From contig JAXGGA010005590.1 in NCBI GenBank assembly GCA_038373865.1, forward strand, positions 1 through 64,000: 64,000 nt of DNA, given 5' to 3'. The translations under genes were made by a program, and so were the position numbers. Below are positions 1 through 10,527 of the stretch, piece after piece. Origin of the DNA: Uloborus plumipes. Lineage: Eukaryota; Arthropoda; Arachnida; Araneae; Uloboridae. Below the pieces are notes generated by a model. It was given only the letters and a program-made list of their open reading frames with translations. It was not told the DNA's origin and did not search any database. Position 1 is the stretch's first letter. Each line of letters begins with the position of its first letter.

Positions 1-841
1 TCGAGACCGGCGACGTCTGCAAAGAGTCGTAAATTCTAACAGACAAGCAACACTGCGTCAAATCACCGTAGAAATCAATGTGGGACGTACAATGGACGTG
101 TCTGCTAGAACTGTGCGGAGAAATTTGGATTTCTTGGCTATTCCAGCAGAAGACCGACTCGAGTGCCTTTACTGACAGAACGACATCGCTTGCAGCGACT
201 CTCGTGGGCACGTGAGCATATCGGTTGGTCCCTAGATGAATGGAAAACCGTGGCCTGGTCCGATGAGTCACGATTTCAGCTGGTAAGAGCCGATGGTAGG
301 GTTCGAGTGTGGCGCAGACCCCACGAAGCCATGGACCCAAACTGTCAGCAAGGCACTGTTCAAGCTGGTGGTGGCTCCGTAATGGTGTGGGCTGTTTTTT
401 CATGGCATTGGACTTGGTCCTCTAGTGCGACTGGACCGAGACATTGACTGGAAATGCTTATGTGCAGCTACTTGGAGATCACTTGCAGCCATTCATGGAC
501 TTCATGTACCCAAACAACGATGGGATTTTATGGATGACAATGCGCCATGTCACCGGGCCACAACTGTTCGCAATTGGTTTGAAGAAAATTCTGGACAATT
601 CCAACGAATGATTTGGCCACCTAGATCGCCCGACATGAATCCCATTGAGCATTTATGGGACACCATCGAGAGGTCTGTTCGTGCCCAAAATCCTGCCCCA
701 TCAACGCTTTCACAATTATGGACGTCTATCGAGACAGCATGGCTCAATATTCCTGCAGAAGACTTCCAACGACTTGTTGAGTCCATGCCACGTCGAGTTG
801 TTGCACTTCGCCGGGCAAAAGGAGGGCCGACACGATATTAA
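1..841 (+). pseudogene. Tc1-like transposase pseudogene
   Basis: This is a broken copy of the DDE transposase that cuts and pastes the surrounding Tc1-like element. The reading frame starts before the window, inside the DNA-binding region, and ends with the same C-terminal residues (GGPTRY) as the intact copy at 2385-3431. Compared with that copy I see a one-base loss near 138 (two G instead of three), a one-base gain near 407 (ATTGG for ATGG), further changes near 438, and a one-base loss in a T run near 530. Catalytic motifs WSDESRFQ, MDDNAPCH and SPDMNPIEHLW are all still readable but lie in different frames. No functional protein is expected. Confidence 0.92.
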
Positions 842-872
842 GAGGTATCCCATGACTTTTGTCACTTCAGTG
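1..872 (+). mobile_element. Tc1/mariner element copy 1, cut by the window start
   Basis: The sequence is the same element as the intact copy at 2354-3571, in the opposite orientation. Its right terminal inverted repeat ends at 872 (CACTTCAGTG) and is followed by TA at 873-874, the expected target duplication. The left end lies outside the window. The internal gene is broken (see the pseudogene entry). Confidence 0.93.
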
Positions 873-874
873 TA

Positions 875-2260
875 TACTTCAGCTTTTAGTGTTAACAGTA
901 TTAAACATATTACTTTTAATATTTTCAAAGAACGTGAATTGATCTTTCATTTAGAGTTACATACATGCATACAAACAAACCGACATGTGAAACTAATAAA
1001 AGCGTATTAAAAAAGCTTAGTTTTGAGACTAAGTTTTTTAATCGTTGTGGAAAATTACAAAAATCATTTTACTAACCCTCAGCACTCATAGTTGGTTTAT
1101 ATATGTAACTCTTAAATGTCTATCAGTTCACATCATGAAATAACAAACTATTAAGTCTAGACTCAAATTAAATTAAAAATAATAATAACAAAAATAAAAA
1201 CATGATAAAAATTGATGGGGCAAGAGCCTTACCTCTTCCTGGACGAAAATCTTCTCTCTAATAGACGACTTACAAAAAAAACAACAAAAGGGGGTATGGA
1301 TTTTAAAATATACTCACACACCCCTTTGTTGCCCATTTTGCGTGAATGCATTGCGATGAATTATGGACTGATAAACTAAATCTTCTTTAAAATGTCGGAC
1401 AAGGGAAACTCGGCGGATGCGTCTTGTATCCAACGCGGCATATAGAATCCTTTCAGGAATAGAATGACTTCCAGGAGCGTGAAAAGATCATTTTTTCACA
1501 AGTCTTCTAACGGCACAAAATAATTGGGGGAACGCTATAAATCCAGCTTAAGTTTTCCAATCCTTGCAATCTCAAATTTTGAAGCAAAATGGCTTCACAA
1601 CACTATCGGTTTCTCACTACATTCGAACGATATATGTTTTGGCAAGCGTCCAAGTTTCCAAGTTCCTGGCGCGGGGAAAAAATGATCGGTAATTCACGGA
1701 ATATGTCTGTTCCTTTAAGGAAAAGATACGTTTTGAAGCGAAAACAGAAATTTTCTGTTAAAATCAGAAAAAAAACTTCCTGAAAATTCAGGTTTTTTTT
1801 AACAGTGTAGATCACGTGGTTAAAGCCAGGTAGGTTCTGGCGGCGGAAAGGTTACCATACACTCTCTCTATGTATCTTAACTCTGTGGTTCCTAGACACA
1901 TAGTTGATTCCTGATAAAAAACAAGTAACTCCAAAGATCAACGATAAAAACTATACGAATTATTTTCATGGTTTGATACCTTTATTGTATTCGTGGTTTT
2001 TCAAAAATACTTCTTTCTATTATAAAATTATAAAATTTTTGTAATTATCATTTTAACTATTAATTGAGACATACTGATGTCTATTGCAGTACTTATTTAG
2101 TTTATATTAGGTATTTTTTATTTTAGATAATTTATGTAATTTGTCAAGTGCACACGAGGCAAAGTGGATAAGGCGAAGTGAAATAATTCTTTTTGTTTGC
2201 TTACGTATTCATTCACTAAATCACGTACGTATTACTTCAGTTATTAATTCATATCCCACC
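875..2260. other. no gene recognised; short palindrome and one dispersed repeat
   Basis: AT-rich sequence. A short imperfect palindrome lies at about 1011-1042 (AAGCTTAG / CTAAGTTT arms). A short open frame at 1589-1783 shows no family features. A hairpin near 1778-1800 (CCTGAAAATTCAGG) precedes a dispersed 82-bp repeat, annotated separately. Confidence 0.6.
1807..1888 (+). repeat. 82-bp dispersed repeat, copy 1
   Basis: This stretch reappears almost unchanged at 56511-56592 in the same orientation, with two or three substitutions. It begins GTAGATCACGTGG and ends near CTCTGTGG. I see no terminal inverted repeat, so its class is unknown; it could be the conserved part of a larger element. 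Confidence 0.8.
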
Positions 2261-2353
2261 CAGGCCCGTCATTGAGGGGTCAGGGGGGTCCCCCCCTTCA
2301 AAGCCAGGGGGGTAATTGCCCCCCTGGCTTTGAGAAATCAATGTATTCACATA

Positions 2354-3571
2354 CACTGAAGTGACAAAAGTCATGGGATACCTCTTAATATCGTGTCGGC
2401 CCTCCTTTTGCCCGGCGAAGTGCAACAACTCGACGTGGCATGGACTCAACAAGTCGTTGGAAGTCTTCTGCAGGAATATTGAGCCATGCTGTCTCGATAG
2501 ACGTCCATAATTGTGAAAGCGTTGATGGGGCAGGATTTTGGGCACGAACAGACCTCTCGATGGTGTCCCATAAATGCTCAATGGGATTCATGTCGGGCGA
2601 TCTAGGTGGCCAAATCATTCGTTGGAATTGTCCAGAATTTTCTTCAAACCAATTGCGAACAGTTGTGGCCCGGTTACATGGCGCATTGTCATCCATAAAA
2701 ATCCCATCGTTTTTTGGGTACATGAAGTCCATGAATGGCTGCAAGTGATCTCCAAGTAGCTGCACATAAGCATTTCCAGTCAATGTTCGGCCCAGTCGCA
2801 CTAGAGGACCAAGTCCATGCCATGAAAAAACAGCCCACACCATTACGGAGCCACCACCAGCTTGAACAGTGCCTTGCTGACAGTTTGGGTCCATGGCTTC
2901 GTGGGGTCTGCGCCACACTCGAACCCTACCATCGGCTCTTACCAGCTGAAATCGTGACTCATCGGACCAGGCCACGGTTTTCCATTCATCTAGGGACCAA
3001 CCGATATGCTCACGTGCCCACGAGAGTCGCTGCAAGCGATGTCGTTCTGTCAGTAAAGGCACTCGAGTCGGTCTTCTGCTGGAATAGCCCAAGAAATCCA
3101 AATTTCTCCGCACAGTTCTAGCAGACACGTCCATTGTACGTCCCACATTGATTTCTACGGTGATTTGACGCAGTGTTGCTTGTCTGTTAGAATTTACGAC
3201 TCTTTGCAGACGTCGCCGGTCTCGATCTTTAAGTGCAGGCGGTCGACCACTGCGCTGTCCATGGTGGGATGTTATGCCTGAAATTTCATACTCTCGGCAC
3301 ACTCTTGACACAGTGGATCTGGGAATGTTGAATTCTCTAACGATTTCCGAAATGGCATGACCCATGCGTCTAGCTCCAACTAACATTCCGCGTTCAAAGT
3401 CTGTTAATTCACGTCGTGCGGTCATCATCACGTTAAAACCTCTTCACATGAATAACTTGAACAGAAATGAAAGCTCTGTAAAAGCACTGCGCATTTATAC
3501 CTGTTCTATGCGATGCTACTGCCATCTGAAAATTTGCATATTGCTATCCCATGACTTTTGTCACTTCAGTG
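2354..3571 (-). mobile_element. Intact Tc1/mariner element (1218 bp)
   Basis: Perfect inverted repeats occupy 2354-2380 and 3545-3571, beginning CACTGAAGTGACAAAAG. The TA dinucleotides at 2352-2353 and 3572-3573 are the target duplication. One full-length transposase gene lies inside on the minus strand. Perfect ends and an open frame suggest recent arrival; copy 1 at 1-872 is an older, decayed relative. Confidence 0.96.
2385..3431 (-). CDS. Tc1-like transposase, DD36E spacing
   Basis: 348-residue DDE transposase, expected to bind the element's ends and move it by cut and paste into TA sites in the nucleus. The N-terminal ~110 residues hold paired helix-turn-helix DNA-binding regions (ELTDFERGMLVGAR and IPRSTVSRVCREYE). 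The catalytic residues appear in WSDESRFQ, FMDDNAPC and SPDMNPIEHLW. Counting from the second D of MDDN to the E of PIEHLW leaves 36 residues, not the 34 of classic Tc1; this spacing is the mark of the DD36E (Incomer) group. The length fits the family. Three consecutive ATG codons begin the frame at 3431; I took the first. There are no stops or frameshifts, so it could be active. Confidence 0.95.
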   Translation of the reverse strand: MMMTARRELTDFERGMLVGARRMGHAISEIVREFNIPRSTVSRVCREYEISGITSHHGQRSGRPPALKDRDRRRLQRVVNSNRQATLRQITVEINVGRTMDVSARTVRRNLDFLGYSSRRPTRVPLLTERHRLQRLSWAREHIGWSLDEWKTVAWSDESRFQLVRADGRVRVWRRPHEAMDPNCQQGTVQAGGGSVMVWAVFSWHGLGPLVRLGRTLTGNAYVQLLGDHLQPFMDFMYPKNDGIFMDDNAPCNRATTVRNWFEENSGQFQRMIWPPRSPDMNPIEHLWDTIERSVRAQNPAPSTLSQLWTSIETAWLNIPAEDFQRLVESMPRRVVALRRAKGGPTRY

Positions 3572-3669
3572 TATAAGTGGGCATGGTTTTTGCTGTTTTC
3601 CGATAAAATTGCATTGTGTTTTCACCCTTTGCCCCCCCCCCCCTGGAAAAACTTGAAATGACGTCCCTG

Positions 3670-4039
3670 TCCCCCCTCCCCCCACATTATATTAGTTATT
3701 GATTCGCTTATTTATTCAATTATTCATTTATTTTGTTTTTCATTTTCCATTTTATTCACTCATTTCTGAGGAGGGTAATAGAGGCGGAAAGCCAGTGGTA
3801 GTGCTTCGCGCTTATTTTTAACGGTACGAATTCGGAACACATTTCATGCACATTCAGGCAATTTTAATACTTTTTTCTACGTGATAGAATTCCAAATGTG
3901 CTTCCAATGTTTACTGGAAATTCGCAGCGCGACTCATGATTACCGATTTCTTAACCAGCTTTTTTTTTTTTTACTGTTTGCTGAAAAAAAATTGTTATTG
4001 CAGTTTTATAGTTAATTATTGTCAGTGAAATAAATCAAC
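3670..4039. other. no gene recognised
   Basis: AT-rich intergenic sequence with no recognisable coding region or element ends. Confidence 0.5.
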
Positions 4040-4405
4040 TACACTGCGAAAAATAAACTATAGTTTTTAATAATAAGTAAGTTACAGTACTGGAAACTGA
4101 GGTTCGGTTTGAAACTGTAAAATGCGCAGTAATGAACTACAAATTTAGCAATTTTACAGTTTACTACTGTACTACTGTACTACTACTGTACTGCGAATAT
4201 TATACTGTTGTTTTTACTACTGTAAAAACAACAGTACAATACTCGTAGCAGAGGTTCCAGTTTAAAACTCTAAAATGCTGAATAATTAACAGTAAAATTA
4301 GCAATTTCACAGTTTATTACTGTAAAATTAGCAGTTGTACAAATTATTACAAAAAAATAAGCAGTAATACACTGCAAAAACAACATCTTGTTTTTTTCCA
4401 GTGTA
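4040..4405. mobile_element. MITE with TACACTG...CAGTGTA ends and ACTGTAAAA array
   Basis: Short inverted ends TACACTG (4040) and CAGTGTA (4405) enclose a non-coding interior made of many variants of ACTGTAAAAT and its complement. A related copy in the other orientation lies at about 62680-63045; both share a phrase reading TTTAAACTGGAACCTCTGCT on one strand. The CACTG ends resemble EnSpm/CACTA-type elements, but no transposase is present to confirm this. Confidence 0.65.
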
Positions 4406-4494
4406 CAGAAATTATTCTACCTCGTTCTTTTTTTTCCATTCAACATTAAAGAACCTGTACATTCTATATGAATATAGATAAATAATAAACATAT

Positions 4495-4636
4495 CTGTAC
4501 CTCAGAACCAGACTAACGTAAGTCCATTTTCGTCATTTTTCGGTAGAGGGGAAAAACAATTGTTGAATTTATCGTTTTTCCCCTCTACTGAAAAATGACG
4601 AAAATAGACTTACGTTAGTCTGGCTCTGAGGTACAG
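4495..4636. mobile_element. 142-bp palindromic MITE, copy 1
   Basis: The whole element is a near-perfect palindrome beginning CTGTACCTCAGAACC and ending in its complement. It is flanked by ATAT at 4491-4494 and 4637-4640, a 4-bp target duplication. An equally long copy with a different flank (ATTT) lies at 26912-27053. Each arm carries GACTAACGTAAGTC. Non-coding. Confidence 0.92.
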
Positions 4637-4640
4637 ATAT

Positions 4641-7039
4641 ATCGAGGGATATAGTAATTACTTATTCCGCTAGCAAATCATACATTAATCATTCAGTTCC
4701 TTTCTTCAAAACCCATTTGTACACATTTAAGACTCCTTAAACTAATCTTCCAATTTATTCCCGGCATATCCTCAAAATGGGGTTCAGTCAGCTCCCATCT
4801 ATCCGTTAAAAGGTTTCTTCTGTTCCATTACTCAAAGAGCTCGATTTTAGTAAGTAGCAGATGTACAAACCCACCTATACTGTTTTGATGTGGTTTAGAT
4901 GCTATTAAATATTGCTTTCGGCGCTTTATGTACAAAATGGGAGAAATTAAATTTTAAAATAATGCGAAGCGAGGTGTTTGGGGTTTAGAAAATTAGCTTT
5001 TCTTTGTGATAGCACAGAAAGGAAAAGAAGGTTTCAGTTTTCAAGTTTGAAAGTTATATATTAGCATTCAAAATCTTACTTCAAGGCAGTATTTTATGTA
5101 AAAATCTGAGTTTTCTAAGATATTTTTGTAAGATTTTTGTATTGTTTATGACATTTTGTAATTTGTATTTTTGTTATATTTTTCTGACCCCTTTTCTTTT
5201 CTTCAAATGTTTTAACAGTAGTGTTTTTCCACGGTTCACAAGGAAAATAGTGGTATTTATATGGGCAAATTCCATATTTTATGTTTATATTGGTCGTACA
5301 AGTGTCAACTAATTTGTTTTTATTGTTTTTCATGCAAAGGCTTTTTACGCATATTTCATGATTCATGGCTTTTCAGGTATTATAGAAGACGTTACGCTTA
5401 ACAGTTTTATAAACGTTTTAATATCGTTGTCACACCATTAGAAACCAGTTTAAATGTTTATGAAACGAAATGTATTACCTGGGTTTACTTCAGTGATAAC
5501 AAAAAAAAATTATGAGCAGAAAGAGGTTTTCAAAGAAGATAAGAAAATAAGACAATCAAAAAGTTTTTCAAAGTATTTAGCATTACGAAAAAAATATTTG
5601 CAAAACAATAACCCATTCCATAAAGATCTACACAAAGCAGTAGATGATGTATACTCTTTGCAGATGAATCTGTTAAATCTTCACAAGTCTCACCAATGAA
5701 TTTTTTGGACATTAGTTGATAAACAAACGACAATCAAACTTTCCAGGGACTAAAGGTTTCTCAGAGAAAATGAATGGAAGAAAAGTTGAGTGTCGTAATT
5801 GTATAGAAAATATATATATAAAAAAACTAAATCTAAAAAATATGTTCCTAACTCAAAAAAAAATAATTTTGAATTGAACACCCAAAATGGAATGAATTAA
5901 GCTGTTAGCTGAAAAAAGTCCACTAATTTGATGGTTTTCAAACTTATCCAAACTCTCCATACTTGAAAGACAAAACTTTCGGTACTGTGTATCGACTGCA
6001 TAAATCAGAAATGCCAGGTGTGTTAAAAGCAAAGACAAATATTTCATTTAAAAGTACACAAAAGCTTGAACATATCTCGGGGCAATGGAGTTTAAAACGA
6101 TTTGAAACGCAGCCAACAATCTCCCTAAACCTCATCAAAAAAAGGGAGCTTGTGCGGAAAAGAATGCCGTAAGCATTAAGATCGATTCCTGATGCAAAAT
6201 TAAAGATTATTCGAAGGCTTTTGGAACTTTATTCCAAAGTTTAGCAAAAGATTTCTTCTTGGAATTGAAGTTGTGTTTTTTAAATAAGTTATTTATATTT
6301 TTTGACTTGCGTAGGTATTTAATTAAAGTAGAATCGAAGTCATAGTTATAGTCTAAGAGCTAGCAACGTTTTTCAGTGATTATTATTATAAGATGTTTGG
6401 AGCCCTCTAGCGCGTGAAGTACTGAGGGAAACATTGCCATATTTCATGGGTACACAACACATATTAGGCCATGGGATTTTGATTTCTGAAATAAAAAAAT
6501 AATAGTTTAAGAAATGTCCACCAGGGGAATTTTTGGCGCTAAAAAGTGTATGACTCTGATTGTCGAAGAATTAAACGCTGCTGACAAACTATGTATCCAT
6601 TTTATTTGCAAAAATGGCTTTTTTTATCACAAATGTAGTTCAATATGATCACCATTGTTAATGCATATTTGTGCATTTTTAACGTTGAATTTAAACTTTA
6701 CACCCTGTATATCTTTCCCTATGCCCTTCTAAGCAGCATTTGGGGGTGTCTGGCGGCCGAGAGTGCTTGAGTTTTTTGCTGCGCACGACATTTTTTATTT
6801 TTAAAACTCGTGATTTTTTGACTATTTTGGGGTAATTAGAAGCCTAAACCTGTCGCAAGTACGCCATGTAATATTTCTCTATTTCTTGGTATTTGAATTT
6901 TTATTCTAGTTTTATTAGAAAAGAAGTTATAGTCATTTGCATGTAAAATCTTTTGGTTTTTCTTCGCACTTTTTAAGTTTTTTAACAGCTTTGTATTTCA
7001 CGCAATTTTTGAAGGAGAAATCTAAAAAATGGCATTATT
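4641..7039. other. no gene recognised; two short open frames
   Basis: Open frames at 5454-5699 (81 aa, lysine-rich) and 5963-6172 (69 aa, lysine- and arginine-rich) have no family I recognise and no clear splice sites or start context. CACCCTGTA near 6704 resembles the right end of a mariner-type element, but no matching left end is visible. Sequence is otherwise AT-rich. Confidence 0.4.
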
Positions 7040-7043
7040 ACTT

Positions 7044-7291
7044 GGATGGTGTTATGCAAAAAGGAGTTAACCCACAAAAACCTGATTTTGAGATAGTGGG
7101 CTTTAAAGTCAACAAACTCGGGCAAAAAGCATGGAGCTCTATATCAATATACCAATGATATGATACCATGAACTGCTGATAGGGCTTAAATATTTTTGCT
7201 TAATGTAGAAAGCAACATATTTTACCATCACAGTTGGATAACTCATTTTTTTATGTTTTGTGGGTTAACTCCTTTTTGCATAACACCATCC
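7044..7291. mobile_element. 248-bp foldback MITE
   Basis: Perfect 36-bp inverted repeats at 7044-7079 and 7256-7291 start GGATGGTGTTATGC. They are flanked by ACTT at 7040-7043 and 7292-7295, a 4-bp target duplication. The interior has no coding potential. Confidence 0.9.
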
Positions 7292-7389
7292 ACTTAGCTT
7301 GTCATTTTTGTCAAAATTGGAAATGGTGAAGTCAAAAACTTTTTTTTTCGTGATTGATTTGACGTGGAATTGCCCAAAAATGACTTATA

Positions 7390-7728
7390 AATCACTATTT
7401 TTAACCCCCGACACACAAAGGAAGCGGGGTATGTGTTTGACGTGTATGTGTATCTGTCGATTTGTGTATCTGTCTCCTAAACGGATGGACCGATTTTGAA
7501 AATTTTTTTTTTGCTCGAAAGGGGAGTTGATCGAGAGTGTTCTTAGCTAAGTTGCGTCTTCGGATGGTATCAATTAACGAAGATATTCATTAAAAACCTT
7601 TGAAAGGTTTTTCGGAACTTTAGCATTGAAAACATGCTTGAAAACTTAAAAAATGTAGTTTAGCCTTTATACACGTGATCGGAACGTTTTGATTGTTGCA
7701 GACTAGGAAAGCAAACTTTTATAATTTG
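7390..7728. repeat. Degenerate ACCGA-type arthropod repeat
   Basis: The phrases AACCCCCGACACACAAAGG, GGACCGATTTTGAAAA and GAAAGGGGAGTTGATCGAGAG follow one another as in a common arthropod interspersed repeat. A diverged relative is visible at 32090-32330. No boundaries can be fixed. Confidence 0.5.
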
Positions 7729-7960
7729 CTAGCCGGGTAACCGGCCCTGCCCGGGTTCTCGGCCTGGTATGGTGTTTTAGTGACACCCGTTTATGATTTT
7801 TTCAACATTAAAGTGCATATCTATACACACAATGACTACTTCTGTAAACAATGGCAATTTTTTCTGACTGGACAAACTAAAAAACTGTATTACACACCTT
7901 AAATACAAATGCAAGCTACAAATAATGTTTAGGTAAATCGGAAATGTTATAAGCTTGGTA

Positions 7961-8856
7961 CAGGGTGCGGAGGAGAAACTTGCAGACTTGAAAAGTCAAC
8001 TAAGGGAAAAGTACTTCATGCATCAGTTTACTACTTTTTATAAGAAATGGTACCCATTCTGAACTTTTTTATTAAGTTAGGTTTAAAAACTACATCGGGA
8101 AGAATGACGGCCCCTGTTAATGATGCACTCATGTACCTTAGATTTGTTGCACTCTTTCGAGCATATCGACTGATGGGATGTTGGTGATAGCAAGCCGGAT
8201 GTTGTTCTCCAGGCGTTTCAGGGTCCGGGGCTTGTCGTTGTAAACGATCGATTTGAGATACCCCCATAAAAAATAGTCACAGAGTGTCAAATCGGAAGAG
8301 CGGGCCGGCCACGGTACGTCACCTTTCAAGGAGACGTTATCACTCAACTAGTGAACCACAGCAAGTTTGTAGGGATGAAACTGGTTCGTTGTGAAGAATT
8401 CGTCTCAGTGTCCAATCAAAAATCCCCAAAGTAGCAGCGTGTTTACGCGCCAAACGCCTGGGAGAGCGCAAAAACGACTCCCTCACTTTTTCGGCGTTTT
8501 CTAGGGTTCTGGAAATCCGTTAACCTCCTGGGCCTCTGTTTGCCACACTCTCACTTTCCCTGAATGTTTTCACCCACAAAACAGTCGATTCCCAGCCAGG
8601 AATGGGAACAACGGGCTGAATTTTGAACCGAGTTCGGAAGGCAAATTGAGTGGCGACCACCGAAAGATAATTTGAAAAGTAAGATTCGGCGGCGAACGCT
8701 CGTTGCTCCTTTGTCCAACGCATGGCGAAAACTAAACTATGGGATAACAAAACTTCAGGACCCTCTCTTTAAAATGAGACTCTTCCCACTCCTTTCTGAA
8801 CACTTTTTGCTAATTAGCATCCAATTAAAATCAGCAAGTTTCTCTGTCGCACCCTG
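7961..8856 (-). mobile_element. Mariner/IS630-type element, internally deleted
   Basis: Inverted ends CAGGGTGCG...AAACTT (7961) and AAGTTTCTCTGTCGCACCCTG (8856, divided here only by the read direction) are flanked by TA at 7959-7960 and 8857-8858. The 896-bp element carries a broken transposase on the minus strand, see next entry. Confidence 0.88.
8138..8723 (-). pseudogene. Mariner/IS630-type transposase pseudogene
   Basis: Remains of a DDE transposase. From ATG at 8723 the frame reads MRWTKEQRAFAAESYF, then RSPRRLARKHAATLGI in a second frame (helix-turn-helix region), then GDVPWPARSSDLTLCDYFLW and YLKSIVYNDKPRTL near the C-terminus. These are characteristic phrases of a widespread insect and arachnid transposase family. 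Frames are broken near 8520 and 8355, and the stretch that should hold the first two catalytic aspartates is missing, so about a third of the protein is deleted. It cannot be functional. Confidence 0.9.
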
Positions 8857-9402
8857 TAAAATCATTCACACTGGAGTCAAGTATTTCCAAACATTACACG
8901 TAAAATAAGTCCCATCATTAGTTTATATCCTAGTGACTACATTAGTGAAAACATCTTATCTACCTAACTTAGAACTTTTTTGACTATAAACATTTTCTGT
9001 TCTCTAACTGTTGCCAAAATCTATTGTCTTTTTATTTATTCCCGTTAGCGATTATTGGCACAGATGAATCTAAAAATCCTAAGAAAGCAATAAATTTCAT
9101 ACTTACTTCCAGAGAAGCCTTGGTTCACATTTTCATTATGATCACCATTACTATTATGTTACCAGGCAACAAAAATTTGCAACAATGGACTGAAAATTTA
9201 ATCATTTAATGGGGAAACTATATGAAATTTACTATTTACCATAATAACTTTTTTAAACTAAGCTTTTTAGAAATGAATTATAGCTTATCCTGCTCCCTGT
9301 TACTGCAGCTATCTATGCTGAAAAAATGGTTAAAATCGGTCCAGTAGCTTTGAAGTTTACCTCGGACATACGCATACAAAAGTAGTCTTTTATGTATATA
9401 GA

Positions 9403-9730
9403 TTAAAATGTTTATCAGTTGCCAGTTTCTATTCTTTTAACAAATAAAATACTTGTAATTGATTTTATAGTTTAAGGCTTAGTCGGGGGTCTTTAAAATT
9501 TTTAATTTTAGTTTTAACTTGTTATCAGTACAAGTGCGATGAGTAGTAAAACTTTCAGCTACCAGACACCTGCATGCTGCTCAGAAGAGCCTAGGGAAAG
9601 ATATATTAAAGAGTCAGACTTCTTAAAATTGTTGTTTTTTTTCGACGTAGCTCTTGGACTATTATGTTGGACCCCTTTTCACCTTTAGTACTAACCAGGA
9701 AAGTACCCGACTTAAGTAATAATGAAAAAA
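9403..9730. other. no gene recognised
   Basis: AT-rich, no recognisable feature. Confidence 0.5.
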
Positions 9731-10527
9731 TCTGGTATGGACCCCACACTACTTCCTTTTACGTGTAAATTTTTTAGCAGTTGCCTTAAGTGTTAAAAAA
9801 AGTGCTTGGAGTGAGCAAGGTAACAATTCAAATATTTACTCCCCTAATCTACCACGAAACAATGCAAAAAATATTTTGCAATGGTTATTTTTCTAAATAT
9901 TGCTGATTTTAATATCATTTAGTGAATTTTTCGCAAAATATCGCCAATAGCGCCAAGTTGAACCCAAATTCAAAAAATAATTTTTTCGCCAAATTTGCCG
10001 CCAACTTGGCGATATGTCGCCAAGTTGACGTCAAACACTTGGCGACCAAAAGCTTGGCGACATGTCGCCAAGTGGTGGCCCCAATTCATATCACTTGAGT
10101 CTGTATTGAAATTAACATTGATTTACCCCAAAAAAGGGGTAAAAGACCCCTTTGGGAACATTCGAATGCAATCACAAGGAGAGGTGCACAACTAGACCCC
10201 CCTCAGAGCCTACATACCAAGCTAGAAGTTTCTACGGCATATAGTTTTTGAGTTATGCGAGCCACATACGCACATATATCCGCACATACATCCGCACATA
10301 CTTACATACAGACGTCACGAGAAAACTCGTCGTAATTTACTCGGGGGTGGTCGAAATTGATTTTTCGGCTGTTTGTATGTTGTTAGGTACATATGCACGT
10401 GCTGACAGGTCGAAAAAACTACGCGACATTCATTCAGGGGTGAGCAAAATCAAAATTTAGACCGAAATTTGAGTGAAATTTTTTTCGTGATCACAATACT
10501 TCCTTTACTACGTATAAGGAAGTAAAA
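9731..10527 (+). mobile_element. Family A repeat, copy A1
   Basis: 797-bp non-coding element starting TCTGGTATGGACCCCACAC. Near the start lies ACTTCCTTTTACGT, which is the reverse complement of the last part of the 3' end. The 3' end itself is a hairpin (ACTTCCTTTAC / GTATAAGGAAGT) followed by AAAAA. The core holds palindromic CGCCAA/TTGGCG runs and a CACATACATCCG microsatellite-like tract. Related copies are at 27181-28860, 34618-34856 and 49109-50030. Confidence 0.85.

Larger units (their letters stand above)
2261..3669. mobile_element. G-rich MITE (CAGGCCCGTCATT ends), split by a Tc1 element
   Basis: Outer parts 2261-2353 and 3574-3669 together match, in reverse, the uninterrupted 177-bp copy at 57106-57282. 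Shared features are CAGG-CCGTCATT ends, a poly-G/poly-C run and a central GCATGG-TTTTGC segment. The Tc1 element at 2354-3571 sits inside it at a TA that is still undivided in the other copy. It is a nonautonomous, non-coding element. The 8-bp flanks do not match well, so the target duplication is uncertain. Confidence 0.8.
7729..9402 (-). mobile_element. Helitron-like element, minus orientation
   Basis: Read on the minus strand it starts TCTATATACATAAAAGAC at 9402 and ends CCCGGGCAGGGC-CGGTTACCCGGCTAG at 7729, the TC...CTAG signature of Helitrons. A T follows the 5' end on the plus strand as expected, but the base beside CTAG is G rather than A. It has no helicase gene, so it would be nonautonomous. 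A mariner-type element (7961-8856) is inserted inside. Confidence 0.5.

Noticed and set aside
2440..3121. Open frames opposite the Tc1 transposase gene
   Set aside because: They are antisense shadows of a conserved coding region and show no family features.
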